Source: Macrobrachium rosenbergii (taxonomy: Eukaryota > Arthropoda > Malacostraca > Decapoda > Palaemonidae). From it: a stretch of DNA of 64,000 nt. Position 1 is the stretch's first letter. Every line of letters starts with the position of its first letter. Shown piece by piece: positions 23,423-35,307 of the stretch. The notes beneath the pieces were generated by a model that had not been told where the DNA came from, ran no database searches, and saw nothing but the letters and a program-made list of their open reading frames with translations. Location of the stretch: positions 50,247,227 to 50,311,226 of the forward strand of contig NC_089781.1 of the NCBI RefSeq assembly GCF_040412425.1. Direction: 5' to 3'. A program made the position numbers and the translations under genes.

Positions 23423-25269
23423 TCAATTGGAATTCAGGGTCTTTGTTTGATCTTCATATTTTTTACTGTGATCCTGATGTTCAGAATTTCTAATGTGATT
23501 CTGTGCATCACTAATCCTATTTGTTTTAGGGCGGCAAGACTGAACTGAACTCAGATGTTTTTGTTCTGAATCTACTTTTGGAACCACCTTTCTACGAGGA
23601 GAGATCTCTTCCAAAACACTGAACCCATTCGAAGTTTTTATTGTAGAGCTATCAATATTTGGGGAAGTATTTCTTGTGCGCTTCTTGGTAGTTGTAATTA
23701 TAGCTTTGTTATTATTTTTGCTTGTGACTGTGACAATTGATGGCTCTGAACTAGCTCTATCTAATTGGGGTTGCTCCTTTAACTCATTTTTGTTTGAAGT
23801 ATTTTTAGAACATCTTCCTGAATTATTAGTTGATTTTGGAGATGAATTGGCAGCTATCGTAGAGATGGCATTTGTATCAACTTTGGAAGATAAATTTTCT
23901 GTGCTTTTGGAAGTACAATTTTTGGTATTGGACTCCAAAGCACCTGCCAACGAAAGTTTCTGACCAGTTTGGAGATTTTCATTATTATTTACAGTCAGAG
24001 GAATAGCAGGTTTACGATATCTATATCAGACGCAGTTATTGGTGGCCTTACATTGCTAGAATTTTTCATGAGTTTTATTGCAGAAGCATAGGAAGAGTTG
24101 GCACTTTTGTTTGCTCCCACTACCACGCGCTTTGCTTCGCTAATGCTGCCATGTTCGTTATCAGCCACTGCCAACACTTCTTGTTCAAATCTATATCTGG
24201 GGCAAGCCCTAGAATCTGGAGGGTGATCACCCTTACATAGGAAACAGTATTGGGCTGCTTCACACTCATCAAAATTATCATGCTCTGCAGAGCACACAGG
24301 ACATCTTTTACTGTTATCGCAAGAGTTTTGAATGTGGCCATATTCAAAGCATTTGCGATACTGTTTAGGATTTCTTTTATATTTTTTAACCTGCATCCTC
24401 TCATGGCCAACAATCATGGTATCAGGTAGGTAATTGGAGGAGAAGGTTAAAAGGATAGCTGCATCCCCACCCAGTTTTTTAACACGAGATACGCAAGGAG
24501 GACATCGATGGAGAATCTCCTTTTTAAAAACATGCAAGTCTTTTGAGTAAACTACCCCTTTCAGTGTGTTAAAGAATCTGTGAGATGAAATACATTCAAT
24601 ATTTCCACTTTCAGGAGGTTTAAAGTTAGATAACAGAACTGCTTGAGTCTCATTACCAGCTTTTATTAGAAGGTTCTTTCCATACCGTTTCAAATTTCCA
24701 ATGGGAATGGAACCAACCTTGCTCTCAATGCATTCAGCAGCTTTTATTAAATTTTTCCCTCCCTCCTTGTAGATAGCAACATGCCATAAAGGGGGAGGAA
24801 GAGCTCTGGTACATGGGACTGGTCCATGTTCTTCAGTCTTTGGAATAAAATCAAATGGCTCATCATTTAAGTTTTTCACTGAAAACACTTTTCTGCTGAG
24901 AACTGAGTCATTTAGAATGTGGCCATGGAGTCTTTGTTGTGCCTCACTAGCTTCCAAGGGAGAGGAAAATTTAACAAAAGCTGAAAATGACTGCTTATCT
25001 TTTTCTAGAATTAATTTAATTCTTTCCACTTTGCCAAACTGTTTTACTACACTGTATAAACATTTATAATCTAATGGCAAGCCTAAATTAGTGCAATAAA
25101 GGACCCTATTATTTGAATCAAATCCACCAGATTTACTAACACCCTGGTGTCTCAGTGTTTGGTTCTGTCCAACAGCCAAGCTCGTATCCATGTTCACGCC
25201 AGAAGTCGTTGCCAATGCCATTAAGTCGTCGGATCCAAGGGAGGGAGAACTAATAGCAAAATACGACAT
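23423..25269 (-). pseudogene. Jockey-type LINE copy B, ORF1 (Gag-like, zinc knuckles)
   Basis: Gag-like nucleic-acid chaperone that coats the LINE RNA. The first frame (25269-23995, 424 codons, start MSYFAISSPSLG) contains an RNA-recognition-like segment near residues 55-125. Three Cys/His knuckles follow, around CFEYGHIQNSC, CPVCSAEHDNFDEC and CFLCKGDHPPDSRAC. The frame breaks near 24010 and continues at 23950-23423 with a Ser/Asn/Lys-rich tail. The start codon lies inside the inverted-repeat arm at 25265-25314, so native 5' UTR is missing or replaced. Only one frameshift in about 600 codons makes this one of the better preserved proteins here. Confidence 0.85.
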
Positions 25270-25590
25270 TTTTATAATAAAATGAAGTTTTATATATACT
25301 TACCCAGTAATTACATTAGCTAAGAGTTTCTCTTGCCTCAGCAGCTTAAATAAAAAATTTGCGGGTTAGCGCTTCAATTTAGTGCAGGTGACTGGTCTCG
25401 CCCACTAACGAGAGTACCAGGAACTACCTGGCAAACATTCATCATTACGTTTATGCTTTATGTTCATGCGCGGGGAGGAGGGAGGGCTCCGTCCGTAATT
25501 ACTGGGTAAGTATATATAAAACTTCATTTTATTATAAAAATGTCATTTTTATATATGAAACTTACGCAGTAATTACATTAACTGATTCCA
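25265..25590. repeat. Perfect 50 bp inverted repeat and palindrome of a DIRS terminal region
   Basis: 25265-25314 and 25495-25544 are exact reverse complements (50 of 50) around a 180 bp spacer. The right arm also begins a second near-palindrome centred on AAAATGTCATTTT at about 25537-25549 (GTAATTACTGGGTAAGT ... ACTTACGCAGTAATTAC). The DIRS copy at 42512 has an equivalent palindromic segment at about 42631-42713. DIRS elements carry inverted terminal repeats, so this is most likely the E1 terminus. Confidence 0.7.
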
Positions 25591-26469
25591 CATTGAAAGG
25601 TGGTGGGGAATCATGGATAAATTCTGTTCCCAACAATTCATTCATGTAATGATTTGAGATAATATATAAGTTGCCAGCATTGGATACAATGCTTGTAGTT
25701 CCTTGTTAGTTAAGAGAGTCTGCAGTATAGAACTGCCTCTGGTTGTTGCTCAACTTAACCTGTAGCAGCGTGGCAGTAAAGCCAGGAGCGCTTCTACTTA
25801 AGTGGAACACTTCGCAGGGAAGGAGTACTCCGATGGCTGACAAAGTATAAGATTAAGCTTTGCGACGAAGGTGTACACCGATGGCCAACAAAGCATACAT
25901 AATTGCCCTTGCCCTGGGTGCAGTACCAATAAAAACAACCAGATATGACTGTCACTTGCACTGAAAAACAGACCATGACCCATTCACTGACAGTGATGGG
26001 TGCTCCAGGTAAATTATAACCTCCGGCTCTCACGAGTCTCAGCACCTTACTACAAGGTGAATACAGGTAGTCGTCGACTTACGACGGCATTAGGTTCTGA
26101 CAGAGTGGTCGTATGTCAATCTTGTCGTAAGTCGACCAACCACATATGTACATGTATTCTGTACCTACCGTATATTATCCATCATATATTATATCCAAAG
26201 TATGACTAGCCTACATATACGTTTTATATTATCCCAAAAATGTGCATGTTTAGTACCTATTATTACGTTTAGCATATGAAATCTTATAATGCTTGAACTC
26301 CTTGATTAATACTTACTTTTATTACTGTATTTAACATTTTTATTGTATGTATTCAAACCATCTGTCTGGTCTGTTTACATTTTCTTATCCGCCATTTGCA
26401 TTGCCAATCGGCTACACGTATGACGTATTATTTACTTTTATTTATTTATAGGTTTGAATTAAATACATA

Positions 26470-27575
26470 CCGTATTTGACGGCGTATAAGATGCACTTTT
26501 TAAAAAAAAAAAATGGCCTAAAAAATCCCCCTGCATCCTATGTACATAATGAAGGCTCAATATTTAAGAATTTTGGCCGAAATTATACATGAAACGTCAT
26601 TTAGATGTTGTAGCCTAGCCTAACATTCGGTGTTATCCTAATAACCTATTAAAAAACAAAATTTATTTATCATTATCACACTTACCATCACCGCAATTAC
26701 TACTGCTAGTATTACAATCAATATCTACGTTGTTATTATCGATATTTTCATTAAAATGTGTTAATATCATTATCGTCATCTACAGCGAATCGCCGCATTC
26801 CACATTTACAGACTTACAGTATGTGTGCTGCCACCTATTGGTGATTATCTCAAGAGCTTTACGGATAACAAGGCTTCGTTCAGTTGGTAGTTGGCAATTC
26901 CTGCTAACATTCTCTTTACGCATAACAACATGGCTTCGATCAATTGGTGGTTGACAATTTCTGCTACCATTCTCTTTAGGCATAATAACAAGGCTTCGTT
27001 GAGTTGATACTTCGTAACTCGTGCTAGCATTCTCTTTTAAGAATAATAACATGGCTTTGTTCAGTTGCTCAAGAGACTCTAGCCGTTACATACGAAACAT
27101 TTTTATTTATTGGATTTTACCCCTTGATTGCATACTTTTATAATATATAATGGATATATATAACATATATTACCGTAGAGGTAACATCTTTATTAATGTT
27201 TTTGTTGATTCTGCCGGTAAGAAACAATGTTTACAAATGAATGTGTTGCAATCTATTGGTAAACCTATGAGGTAGCTTTCAGCAGCAGAGTGGTCTGGTA
27301 AAACTAAACTTCAGCAGCAGATCGATCGTAGTAAATGGCTGATTGTATAATACATATTTTGATAAATATAAATATGGTAAATAACTTCTTTATTAATGTT
27401 TTTGTTGATTCTGTTGGTAAGAAACAATATGCATATGATAACCTAATACTACAGTTTTTACTTACCAAAATCATATGAGCATAGGCTAGGAAACCTTATT
27501 TTTTTTCCATCAATGTCCTGCTGAAATTGGGGTGCATCCTATGCAGACATGCGTCTTATAAGCCATCAAATACGG
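26470..27575. mobile_element. 1.1 kb TA-flanked transposon nested in the previous one
   Basis: TA at 26468-26469 and 27576-27577. Termini are CCGTATTTGACGGCGTATAA and, inverted, CCGTATTTGATGGCTTATAA (18 of 20 identical). Non-coding. Internal direct repeats include a ~50 bp segment, TCTTTATTAATGTTTTTG with flanks, at about 27186 and 27375. Confidence 0.85.
26866..27070. repeat. ~60 bp minisatellite, 3.3 units
   Basis: The unit begins with (AA/AT)GGCTTCG at about 26871, 26931 and 26991, and as a variant at 27052. Each unit contains TTGACAATTTCTGCTA- and CATTCTCTTTA-like segments. Located inside the 1.1 kb nested transposon. Confidence 0.85.
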
Positions 27576-28546
27576 TAATTTGTTATTACATTTGATTTAT
27601 TTGCAAAAAATAGAAATACAAAATACATTACAAAATTATGAATCTTTTACCATTTTGAACGACACCAACACACTGAACGCTGCCGAAAGCTGAGCATCTC
27701 TCGGATATGAGCGCGCTGCCAGTAGCAGGAAAAAGTATCGTACGCGCTCGACGTATTTTAGCAAAATATAAAATTAAATATTATTATATATTATTATACT
27801 GTCGTAGCCGTTGTAAAGTCGGTCAGTCGTAAGTCGCACAGGTCGTAAGTCGACAACTACCTGTAGATAGTAGGAGAGAATCCTATGCTTCCTTCTATGA
27901 TGCCATGCCAGTACTAATAATGATCGCACAGTACTGCAAGAATCTAACACTGTTTAAACATTCTTTGAAAGGCGAGTAGTGAAGATCAATTACACTTCCC
28001 AAAGGACAATTGTCAAATGGGCATCAGGGGCATACATTGCCTGAAAACTAAAGAGGTACAAAACTGTTCTGACATCCTTAGCCTCCCTAAAAAGAGCAAA
28101 ATGCTTTCCCATTTCTCATAGTGTCTCAGAGAAGGTTGATTATAGACTGGACGTCAGGGGCAAACCGTGCCTGAAAGCTATGAGGGGAGGTTGTACTGAT
28201 GTGTCTAGCTTCCACTAAAAGTAGGCCAATAGCTCTCCAGAAACTAAGAGTGGCATCAGAAAAAACAAGTCCATTCACAAGAGAGGACCATACATTCTTA
28301 GACGGAGGGTGCTAGAACACTAAAGGTCATGAAAACCTCCTATGCATCCAATCCTGCTCAGGTCATACCATAAAACTCCAACAGAAAAATGAGCTTCCAA
28401 CTCTTCTCCAGAGCCAAGGATGCAGGAGAGTTGGTGTTAGACCACCGGAAGCTGGCGCCGGGTGTACTGAGCTGGTGCCAGGCTGTGGGTGGGGCTAGCA
28501 GAGCTGGTCGTCGGCTAACTAATTGGTCAGGAGCTGGTGGGCGCTC

Positions 28547-29470
28547 CTAAAAGCTCGGGGTAGAGCTAGCACCTGGCTGTAGCTGGCGCCAGGTGAGGTG
28601 AAAGTCAGGTGAGGAAAAAACAACTTGGGCTGATGGGTGCTCCTGGGAGCCTGGAGACCAATCTCTGGGTGTTGAAACCTTCCTCTCATCCATTAAGTTC
28701 TTGAGAGAGAGAGAGAGAGAGAAAGAATGGGTCCAGGTCATGGAAGGGTCTTTGATCTCGGTAAAAGTTCCTTTATTTCTGAAGTTATCGGGAAGACATG
28801 GCTGTCCTGATGAACTTTCCGATCCCAACAAGCTCTCAAATAAAACTGGAGAGGTCTCATGTGAAGTCTCCCTAGTCTTACGAATTTCTCCAGAGAAGTC
28901 AACGTCCCCAAGAGATTCATCCACTGGGTGGTGGAGCAAGAACGAAGCGACAGGAAGAGGTCTACCTTCCTCAGACAGTCTTCCACTCTTCGGAGTGACG
29001 GAGAAGCCCGAAAACTCAGAGAGTCTATCAGAACTCCCAAATAAAGAATCTTCTGAATGGGAGTCATTGTGACTAATCGAAGTTCATTGTTAGTCCTAAT
29101 TCCTGGGTCAAGAGAAGAGTCTTGTAAGCCCTTCGTGCATTGATTCTTCATAGGTGATCGAATTAGCCAATCGTCCAGACATAGTGAGATGCTCACTTCC
29201 GCTAGATGTAGTCAACGCGCCACAGGATTCAACACTCAAGTGAAGACTTGTGAGGCCTTCGAGAGACCTAAACAAAGTGCTCGAAATTGAAAGATCTGGT
29301 CCTCGAAAACGAAACGTAGGCATTTCCTCGAATCCGGGTGAGCCAGAATATGGAAATAAGCATCCTGCATGTCCAGGGATAACTGTATTTTTCACTAATT
29401 CTATTGCCTTTTTGTTCAGAAGAGAGGACACTTCCTTTGACAAGGCCGAATGCTTCTCCTAACCGATGGA
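28547..29470 (-). pseudogene. DIRS reverse transcriptase/RNase H relic (E1)
   Basis: Motifs of the DIRS/Ngaro RT in shifting frames: LLNKKAIELVKN and FRFRGPDLSIS near 29300-29440, then CLDDWLIRS (the YxDD box, Asp pair present) near 29170-29190. LGVLIDSLSFRASPSLRRVE and FVRLGRLHMRPLQFYLRACW follow near 28800-29040. The last motif is diagnostic of DIRS-type RNase H connections. Broken by frameshifts, including one at the short GA run near 28703-28720. Confidence 0.8.
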
Positions 29471-29639
29471 GTAAGCTGTCAATTAGACAGGAGTGTCGGT
29501 CAATGGCGGATTCTCCTTGAAGGGGATAGTCTCTTTTTAAAAACTTTGACTACCAACTGATTCGCTCCTCTTGTGCTCCATTTCTTTTAAAGAGACAAAG
29601 CCTGACCCCCACAGGAGTATGATGACTAAATCCTCACTT

Positions 29640-30410
29640 GCGAGAGGAAGATCTTGCGGAAACAAATGCTGCTTATCCAGAGGGGAAAGCAGGAGGGCCG
29701 ATCTCTGTGGGGTCGAAAGCCTCGACTGTAAATGAGACCCACAGTTTGCGCTTCTTCAGCATGCCCATGACATACAGGGCAGCTACTTCAAGCGATCCAT
29801 CTCTGACGGCTCTACCTGCACAAGAGAGAAAATTCTCCAGGTCTGCAGCTTCAGCACATAAGAAAGGAGATTCTAGAAGCTTCTTGGCGACTGCTCCCAA
29901 ACATCAGTTGAGAAAACTCAACACCTTGAAGGCCTTAAAAATACTCTTCAACAGGTGATCCATCTCCTGAGCTGAAAAGAACGTTTTTGCCGATGCGAGA
30001 GCCAATCTCCGTCCCGAATCAATGAGCGCAGAACAGTCGCCCCTGGGAGGAGTCAGGCACTCCCAGGGAAGGAGCTTCTCCTGTTGAATACGAGAAGTAC
30101 CACCTACATGACAGATGAGAGGGGGGGCAAACACTAAAACAGGCCCTTCCTCGATCCCTCTTGTCAGAAGCCATTCCTCTACTTGGCGAAGAGCTTTCTT
30201 TGAAGATTTAGAAAGAACCATCTTAGGAAGACTAGTCGAATCCACAGGCTGATAGCTCATCATGTAAGACGAGCCTGGAGAAGAAGGAGAGGACAGAGTG
30301 AAAAATCAGGGAACTGCTGAAGAAGGCACTTAAGGAGTGCCGCATACGGCGCAGCAGACGTATCTTGCTCCTCTTCTTCCTCAACAGAAGAAATCAAAAC
30401 GTCTAAGTAA
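29640..30410 (-). pseudogene. DIRS Gag-like relic (E1)
   Basis: Two overlapping frames (30263-29904 and 29900-29673) read as one protein: WECLTPPRGDCSALIDSGRR, LALASAKTFFSAQEMDHLLK, then LSCAGRAVRDGSLEVAALYV. It lies directly upstream of the RT, the usual Gag position in DIRS elements. Function is inferred from position; I recognise no named domain. Confidence 0.55.
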
Positions 30411-30420
30411 GGTAGTAAAA

Positions 30421-30593
30421 TGCTGCAAATTTTTTGTTTCTAAATTTTTTAGATTTTGTTGGTCAATATTGGGGTGTCTCCAATCTCGAGATAAATGGTG
30501 ATTTCTAAACTTGATTCCAATAAATGGTACAATTATGTCCCAAAATTAAGTGGCAAAAATGCTACAAAATAAGGATATTTTCCATCTAATACT
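30421..30593. other. Spacer between DIRS E1 and the mariner-like element
   Basis: AT-rich and non-coding. No recognised structure. Confidence 0.4.
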
Positions 30594-30595
30594 TA

Positions 30596-31970
30596 CAGGG
30601 TGTTTCAAAATTAGAGGCCCCCCGCTCTACAACATAAACTAAAATTGATATGGACAAAAACAAAAGTAATTCAGAACACATATTTATTTAAGTTTCTCTC
30701 TGAGTATTTAATATTTTGTGTGGCATCCATCTGCCTGTACCACAGCCTGCATTCTTGAGGGGTATGATTTCAGCAAATCGCAAAAAAGCTGAGACTCAAA
30801 CTCCATTTCCCTGAGCACTTCGGTCGCCTCTCTTCACAGGTCGTTGAGGTTTGGTATACCATCATAGTTCACTGTGCGCACTTCAACATGATCCTTTAAG
30901 ATACTACCAATGTTTTCACACACATTAAGGTCAGGGGGAGCTACCTGGAAATTCACTTGACAAGAAGAAATCGATACCACTGTTTCAAAGCAGCTCCTGT
31001 GTCTGAAGAGCCTTGAAACATGGTGCCTTATCATGCAAAAATGTGACTTCTTCAACAGATAACACATTTTCAGGATCTTTGAGGAAATGAAATACTCCAC
31101 CAGTAAGCACAGTTTCTCTGAAGTATTCGCCATTCCAAGACTGTCCTTTTCCTTTGATTATCCACATAAACCGTTTGGCTGTGTAACCGAGAAAAATTCC
31201 CAAACATTCAAGAAATTTCACAACTTGGCGATAGCACACATCATCACTGATATCATCCAACTTTGCAGCCCAAATGATGTCATTTTTATGATTTGGTTTC
31301 CCAACTGTGTAAATGAAGAATTCATCTGATGTGGCGGCAACATAAAGAAAGTCAGCTTCATCCCAATCTTTAAGAAACGAACCACAAAACCATACACGGT
31401 CTTCTCACTGTTGCTGGTAATGTTGGGTTTGCTGATAACATGAAATGGCTTGATACCAGATTTTTTCAACTCACAACATAAGCACTATACCTTCACTTCT
31501 TTCCCCTTTTTGTTTCTAGTTCAAGTGCCAATTTACGTAAAGACTTTCTTGGTATACCCACTGCCTCAGCTATGATGTCTTTTGACTCCTGAGAAAGGAC
31601 TTCAGGCCTTCCAAGATTCTCACTCTTTTCGCAATGAGTCATATGGATTTTTGTTCCAGTTTCTTTTAACAAAGGATTCACCTCTTTTAATGTATTTACC
31701 TAACCAGGAACGTGAAGTGAAGGATGCACCAGCATCCCTGGTGTCTCTGAAGGTTATAGCCCATATTTGGTCAATCCATCTGATTTCCTCTGAGTCGTTA
31801 GCCATGGCTGTATCTAACTCCGTCACTCAGTCTGAAAATACAAGAAATGTAAAATGAAAAATAGCTTAATAGAAACTTAAAATAATGTACTTGGAGATAG
31901 GTTATAGCAGAAAACTTCATAACTTTCCATTTGTTCTGTGGAGGGGGGGGCTCTAATTTCAAAACCCTGG
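30596..31970 (-). mobile_element. Tc1/mariner-like element, ~1.37 kb, both ends present
   Basis: TA (30594-30595) precedes CAGGGTGTTTCAAAATTAGA. The right end read inverted gives CCAGGGTTTTGAAATTAGAG before TA at 31971-31972. The ~25 bp inverted ends, size and internal minus-strand transposase fit a complete single-gene mariner-type transposon with a decayed gene. Confidence 0.85.
30834..31826 (-). pseudogene. Tc1/mariner-like DDE transposase relic
   Basis: Read from about 31812 leftwards. The N-terminal HTH region is at 31620-31812 (MANDSEEIRWIDQIWAIT, then RSWLGKYIKRG). A second HTH part (LSQESKDIIAEAVGIPRKSL) lies at 31493-31681. The core follows: FHVISKPNITSNS near 31430, EEVTFLHDKAPCFKA (second catalytic Asp, consensus DNAPCH) near 31020-31065 and APPDLNVCENIGSILKD (consensus SPDLNPIE-like) near 30890-30940. 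Five or more frameshifts occur. The third acidic residue is not clear. Confidence 0.8.
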
Positions 31971-32192
31971 TACTTGATGGAGGGAGTACAAACAGAATAT
32001 TTAATATGAAATGGTTATATAAAAAAATAGTAAATAGAGAAGCTGTATACATAATAAATGAAGAAAAAGAACTTATGTCAGAATGTATAGTACTGTAATC
32101 ACTGATATGGCATCACTGGGTAAAGTAAGGTTCAAGATTAATTAAAGTGATCCCCCATGTTACTTGGTAGTGTACACCTACCATATTGTACG

Positions 32193-32193
<1 letters not shown>

Positions 32194-32278
<85 letters not shown>
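32194..32278. repeat. (GA)n microsatellite
   Basis: Uninterrupted GA, about 85 bp. Confidence 0.95.
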
Positions 32279-32281
<3 letters not shown>

Positions 32282-33190
32282 TGCTGTTTTTTTACAAAAT
32301 GTATTTACACATTTTGTTATAAACAAGGAAAAATTAACTGGCTACAGGTAGACCCCAGGTAAGATGTTTCATCTTACAATAACTGAAGTTTGCAATGAGG
32401 TTAGCAGTTCTGATGGTTTCGAAATTATGATGCAAAACCGATACAGCAATACCAAAAATATTTTAAATTTTGCATGTGATGGACACAGGCAGCAGCATAT
32501 GATGGCGTCGTGAACTTCTTGAAGTTTTAGTTTAGTATTTTTATGTTTATGATACAGTAACTCAAATTTTGAAAGGATATGTATGTACAGTACTGAGAGA
32601 GCTACAGAGAGTGAGAGAGACTGAGGTATGTTTCCATCAAAGCCTAATACAGTAACACACTCTTACACATTTGTATATATTTCATGCTATAGTATTCTTG
32701 TTTATATTTTTACTGCATTTTCTAATTTTTTTAGTTTTATAAACCAAATTATAAATGGAATTAAGTCTGTAGGGTATACATACAAACATATGCACACACT
32801 CAATCCCATGCCTTTGGTGAACTTGGTACAGATTGTCAGGTTTTGTCTTGCCTACATATGAATATTTTTTTGGTGATTAGAGATGAAATATTCTCTTATT
32901 TACTATTATGTGTGCCAATCATACTTAGCATAAACTAAACTTGTAATAAAAATGGTACAGTAAATCAAGCAAAACAAAAAAAAATTGTAACACATACTTA
33001 CATATATATGTAAGCATTCATTCAGTGGCTGGCATCAGGAGCTGAATTCTTGGAGTTTTGGTTTCATATTTCTATGTTTATGATACAGTCATTCATATTT
33101 CATTAAAGGATTTGTACAGTGCTGAGAGAGAGAGTTGTATTTTTATATTTATGATACAGTAATTCATATTTTATTAAAGGATATATACAG

Positions 33191-33193
<3 letters not shown>

Positions 33194-33273
<80 letters not shown>
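33194..33273. repeat. (GA)n microsatellite
   Basis: Uninterrupted GA of about 80 bp that extends the GA end of the third ~70 bp unit. Confidence 0.95.
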
Positions 33274-33276
<3 letters not shown>

Positions 33277-33899
33277 ACATTGGTAAACGAAAGAATCAGC
33301 AGGAAACAGCTGTTTTGTGATTTTGAGGGATTTTATTCAATATAAAGTATGTTAGTTTATCTTTATATACCTGTTTTACATTTATGTTAATTCCATTAAT
33401 ACATTAATTTCTTTTAGCAACTAAAAAAATTATTTTCCTATCTCTTTCGGTAGTAGGCTGAATCAGCTCGTTCTGAGAACCACTTTTTTGCCACAGGTGG
33501 GACAATTGTTTTTTTATACATACTATGATGATTCATCATAGTATATAACAATATAAAAATACGTACAGTATAAACAGATTCTGTCAGTAAAATAACAGTT
33601 TCATTACCATTACCTTTATCTTAAATACAGCTATAATAGCCTATTTGACTTTTGCACATGGATACTAAGAGCGTAACACCTAGGCTAGCCTAGGTCTACA
33701 GTTCACACATAGCCTATATATTTTTATCATGTGTATGGCAATACAATATGGTAATGACTGACAAGGAAGTTGCTGTATAAAAACAAATAAATGGTCTCAA
33801 AACTATGGTAGGCTGTGGGTATACTGTAGGCTAGGCTGCCGTATATGTATAGATCGTAATGTATACCCTAGTGTAGGCTAGGTTAATTCAAAATTATAT

Positions 33900-35307
33900 T
33901 TTTTCAAGGGATGGGGTTTTTGCAACATAACACCATCGTAACTCGGGAAATACCTGCCATCTTATCCTCCTTGGAGGCTTGTGCTCTAGCCTCAACAGGC
34001 CCAGCACCTGACCCACATGGCTGGGCCACTACCACAAGGGTTGATGCACCTGCTAAATTAGAGGGTGCTGCCACTGCACCCCTAGTGGTAGATAGGGGTA
34101 GTGGCTTAAGAACTTAAGCATACTAGGTTGGTAACCTAATTGTGTTTTTGCAAAACCGAAACTTATATGCTCTGCATTGGCTTTATATAGTGCAGACAGT
34201 TCAAATTTGTAAATTTCACAATTTCTGTTATTGGATTTATGTTCCAGTTGACAATTAACACATTTTGCCTTTCTATTACATTCATCATCATGATAGACAC
34301 TAGGGCAGTTTATACAAATTTTATAATTTTCGTAGTTTTTTGATGGGTGGCCAAACTTGAAGCAATGATAGCACTGTACTGGTCTTTGCTGGAGAGGGCG
34401 TACTAGTAACCTTTCATTTTCAAATAAGACATGAGAAGGTACTTCAGAGTCTACAAAGGTTAGAATGATCCTGCTGGCAATAGCTGCCTTTTTCACTCTC
34501 CAAACTGAAGTGGACTCATTTCTAGAATTTCTTCTGTTATGTCATAAAGGTCTTTATCAAATAGTACTCCTCTCCCATAACTAAAGCTGAAGTTCATTTT
34601 TTATGTCCAACAAGGTCAGCAAATATGCTTGGGTTGTGGATTTGGCATGAATAAGAACGGTGTTCTTCCCAAAACAAGAAATATCACCACTTTTTATTCC
34701 TCCCACTTTTTTCTGAAGAACCTGCAAAATTTATAGCACAGTAGTTATAATCATCCTCCTTGGCTGAAGCTACCACCCACATACGAGGTTTAGGAGTCCT
34801 TATTTCTGTATTCTAGTTTCTCTCTGGTTTATCCTGAGCCCATTTAGATGGCACAAAAATGTTCATGTCTTTGGGAACCTTGTCTGTTAAGGTTCCTCTT
34901 ACTGTAGCTTGACCTATTTTTATGGCACTTATCATACTACTAGCCTTCACAGCTTTATCACAGCTACTGAAGGTAACTCACGCTTCCCATTTACATTCAA
35001 TATCAATAAAGTTCATCCTAATTTCTATAATAGTTCCAAATTATTTCAGAGGTGTCAAGATCATTTCATAATCACAACAGACTGGTAAGTCTTTGATATG
35101 GAGCATTCTCAAATTTTTCACACAACCTGGCTGTGTTGAGGATTTAATTTTGGATGAAGACTTCTTAGAGAAGTCCGTGTCCTTGCTTGAAGTCGTCAAC
35201 AATGAAGCATGACTAGAAGGTCCAGGAGAGGGGAAGTCAGTAGGCAGAACAGGATATTTGTTATTACTGCTTTTTGTCAATTTATTTTTGGAGAAGAACA
35301 GCACCAT
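33900..35307 (-). pseudogene. Jockey-type LINE copy D, ORF1 (Gag-like) relic
   Basis: Starts near 35307 (MVLFFSKNKLT) with a Ser/Pro-rich N-terminus. The middle (34500-35040) is heavily decayed. Zinc knuckles follow in the open frame 34053-34496: CYHCFKFGHPSKNY, CINCPSVYHDDEC and CVNCQLEHKSNNRNC. The frame fades out at about 33900, and no ORF2 follows. It is the same family as copy C. The break at 33900 removes the 3' part, the reverse of the usual 5' truncation. Confidence 0.75.

Larger units (their letters stand above)
26064..27863. mobile_element. 1.8 kb TA-flanked non-autonomous transposon (CAGGTAGTCGTCGAC family)
   Basis: TA at 26062-26063 and 27864-27865. The left end CAGGTAGTCGTCGACTTACG matches the right end read inverted (CAGGTAGTTGTCGACTTACG) in 19 of 20 positions. 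No transposase. Inserted in the tail of DIRS E1, whose sequence resumes at 27866. It carries another transposon inside (26470-27575). Confidence 0.85.
25591..30420 (-). mobile_element. DIRS-like tyrosine-recombinase retrotransposon, copy E1 (decayed)
   Basis: Read on the minus strand: Gag-like segment (29640-30410), RT/RNase H (28547-29470), decayed 3' region with remains of the recombinase (27866-28540) and a tail at 25591-26061. The tail aligns with the tail of copy E2 (VMGSL-type frame). A 1.8 kb TA-flanked element splits the tail. DIRS elements use RT plus a tyrosine recombinase instead of an integrase. No catalytic recombinase box could be confirmed in this copy. The region 27866-28540 holds no open frame of note. 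Confidence 0.7.
31973..33899. other. Non-coding spacer with GA tracts and a dispersed ~70 bp unit
   Basis: No gene. A unit built around TTTATGATACAGTAATTCA, then AAAGGATAT and ACAGTGCTGAGAGAG, occurs at about 32524-32598, 33057-33135 and 33134-33198. Each copy ends in a GA run. The rest, rich in TAGGCTAG-type words near 33660-33890, shows nothing recognisable. Confidence 0.6.
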
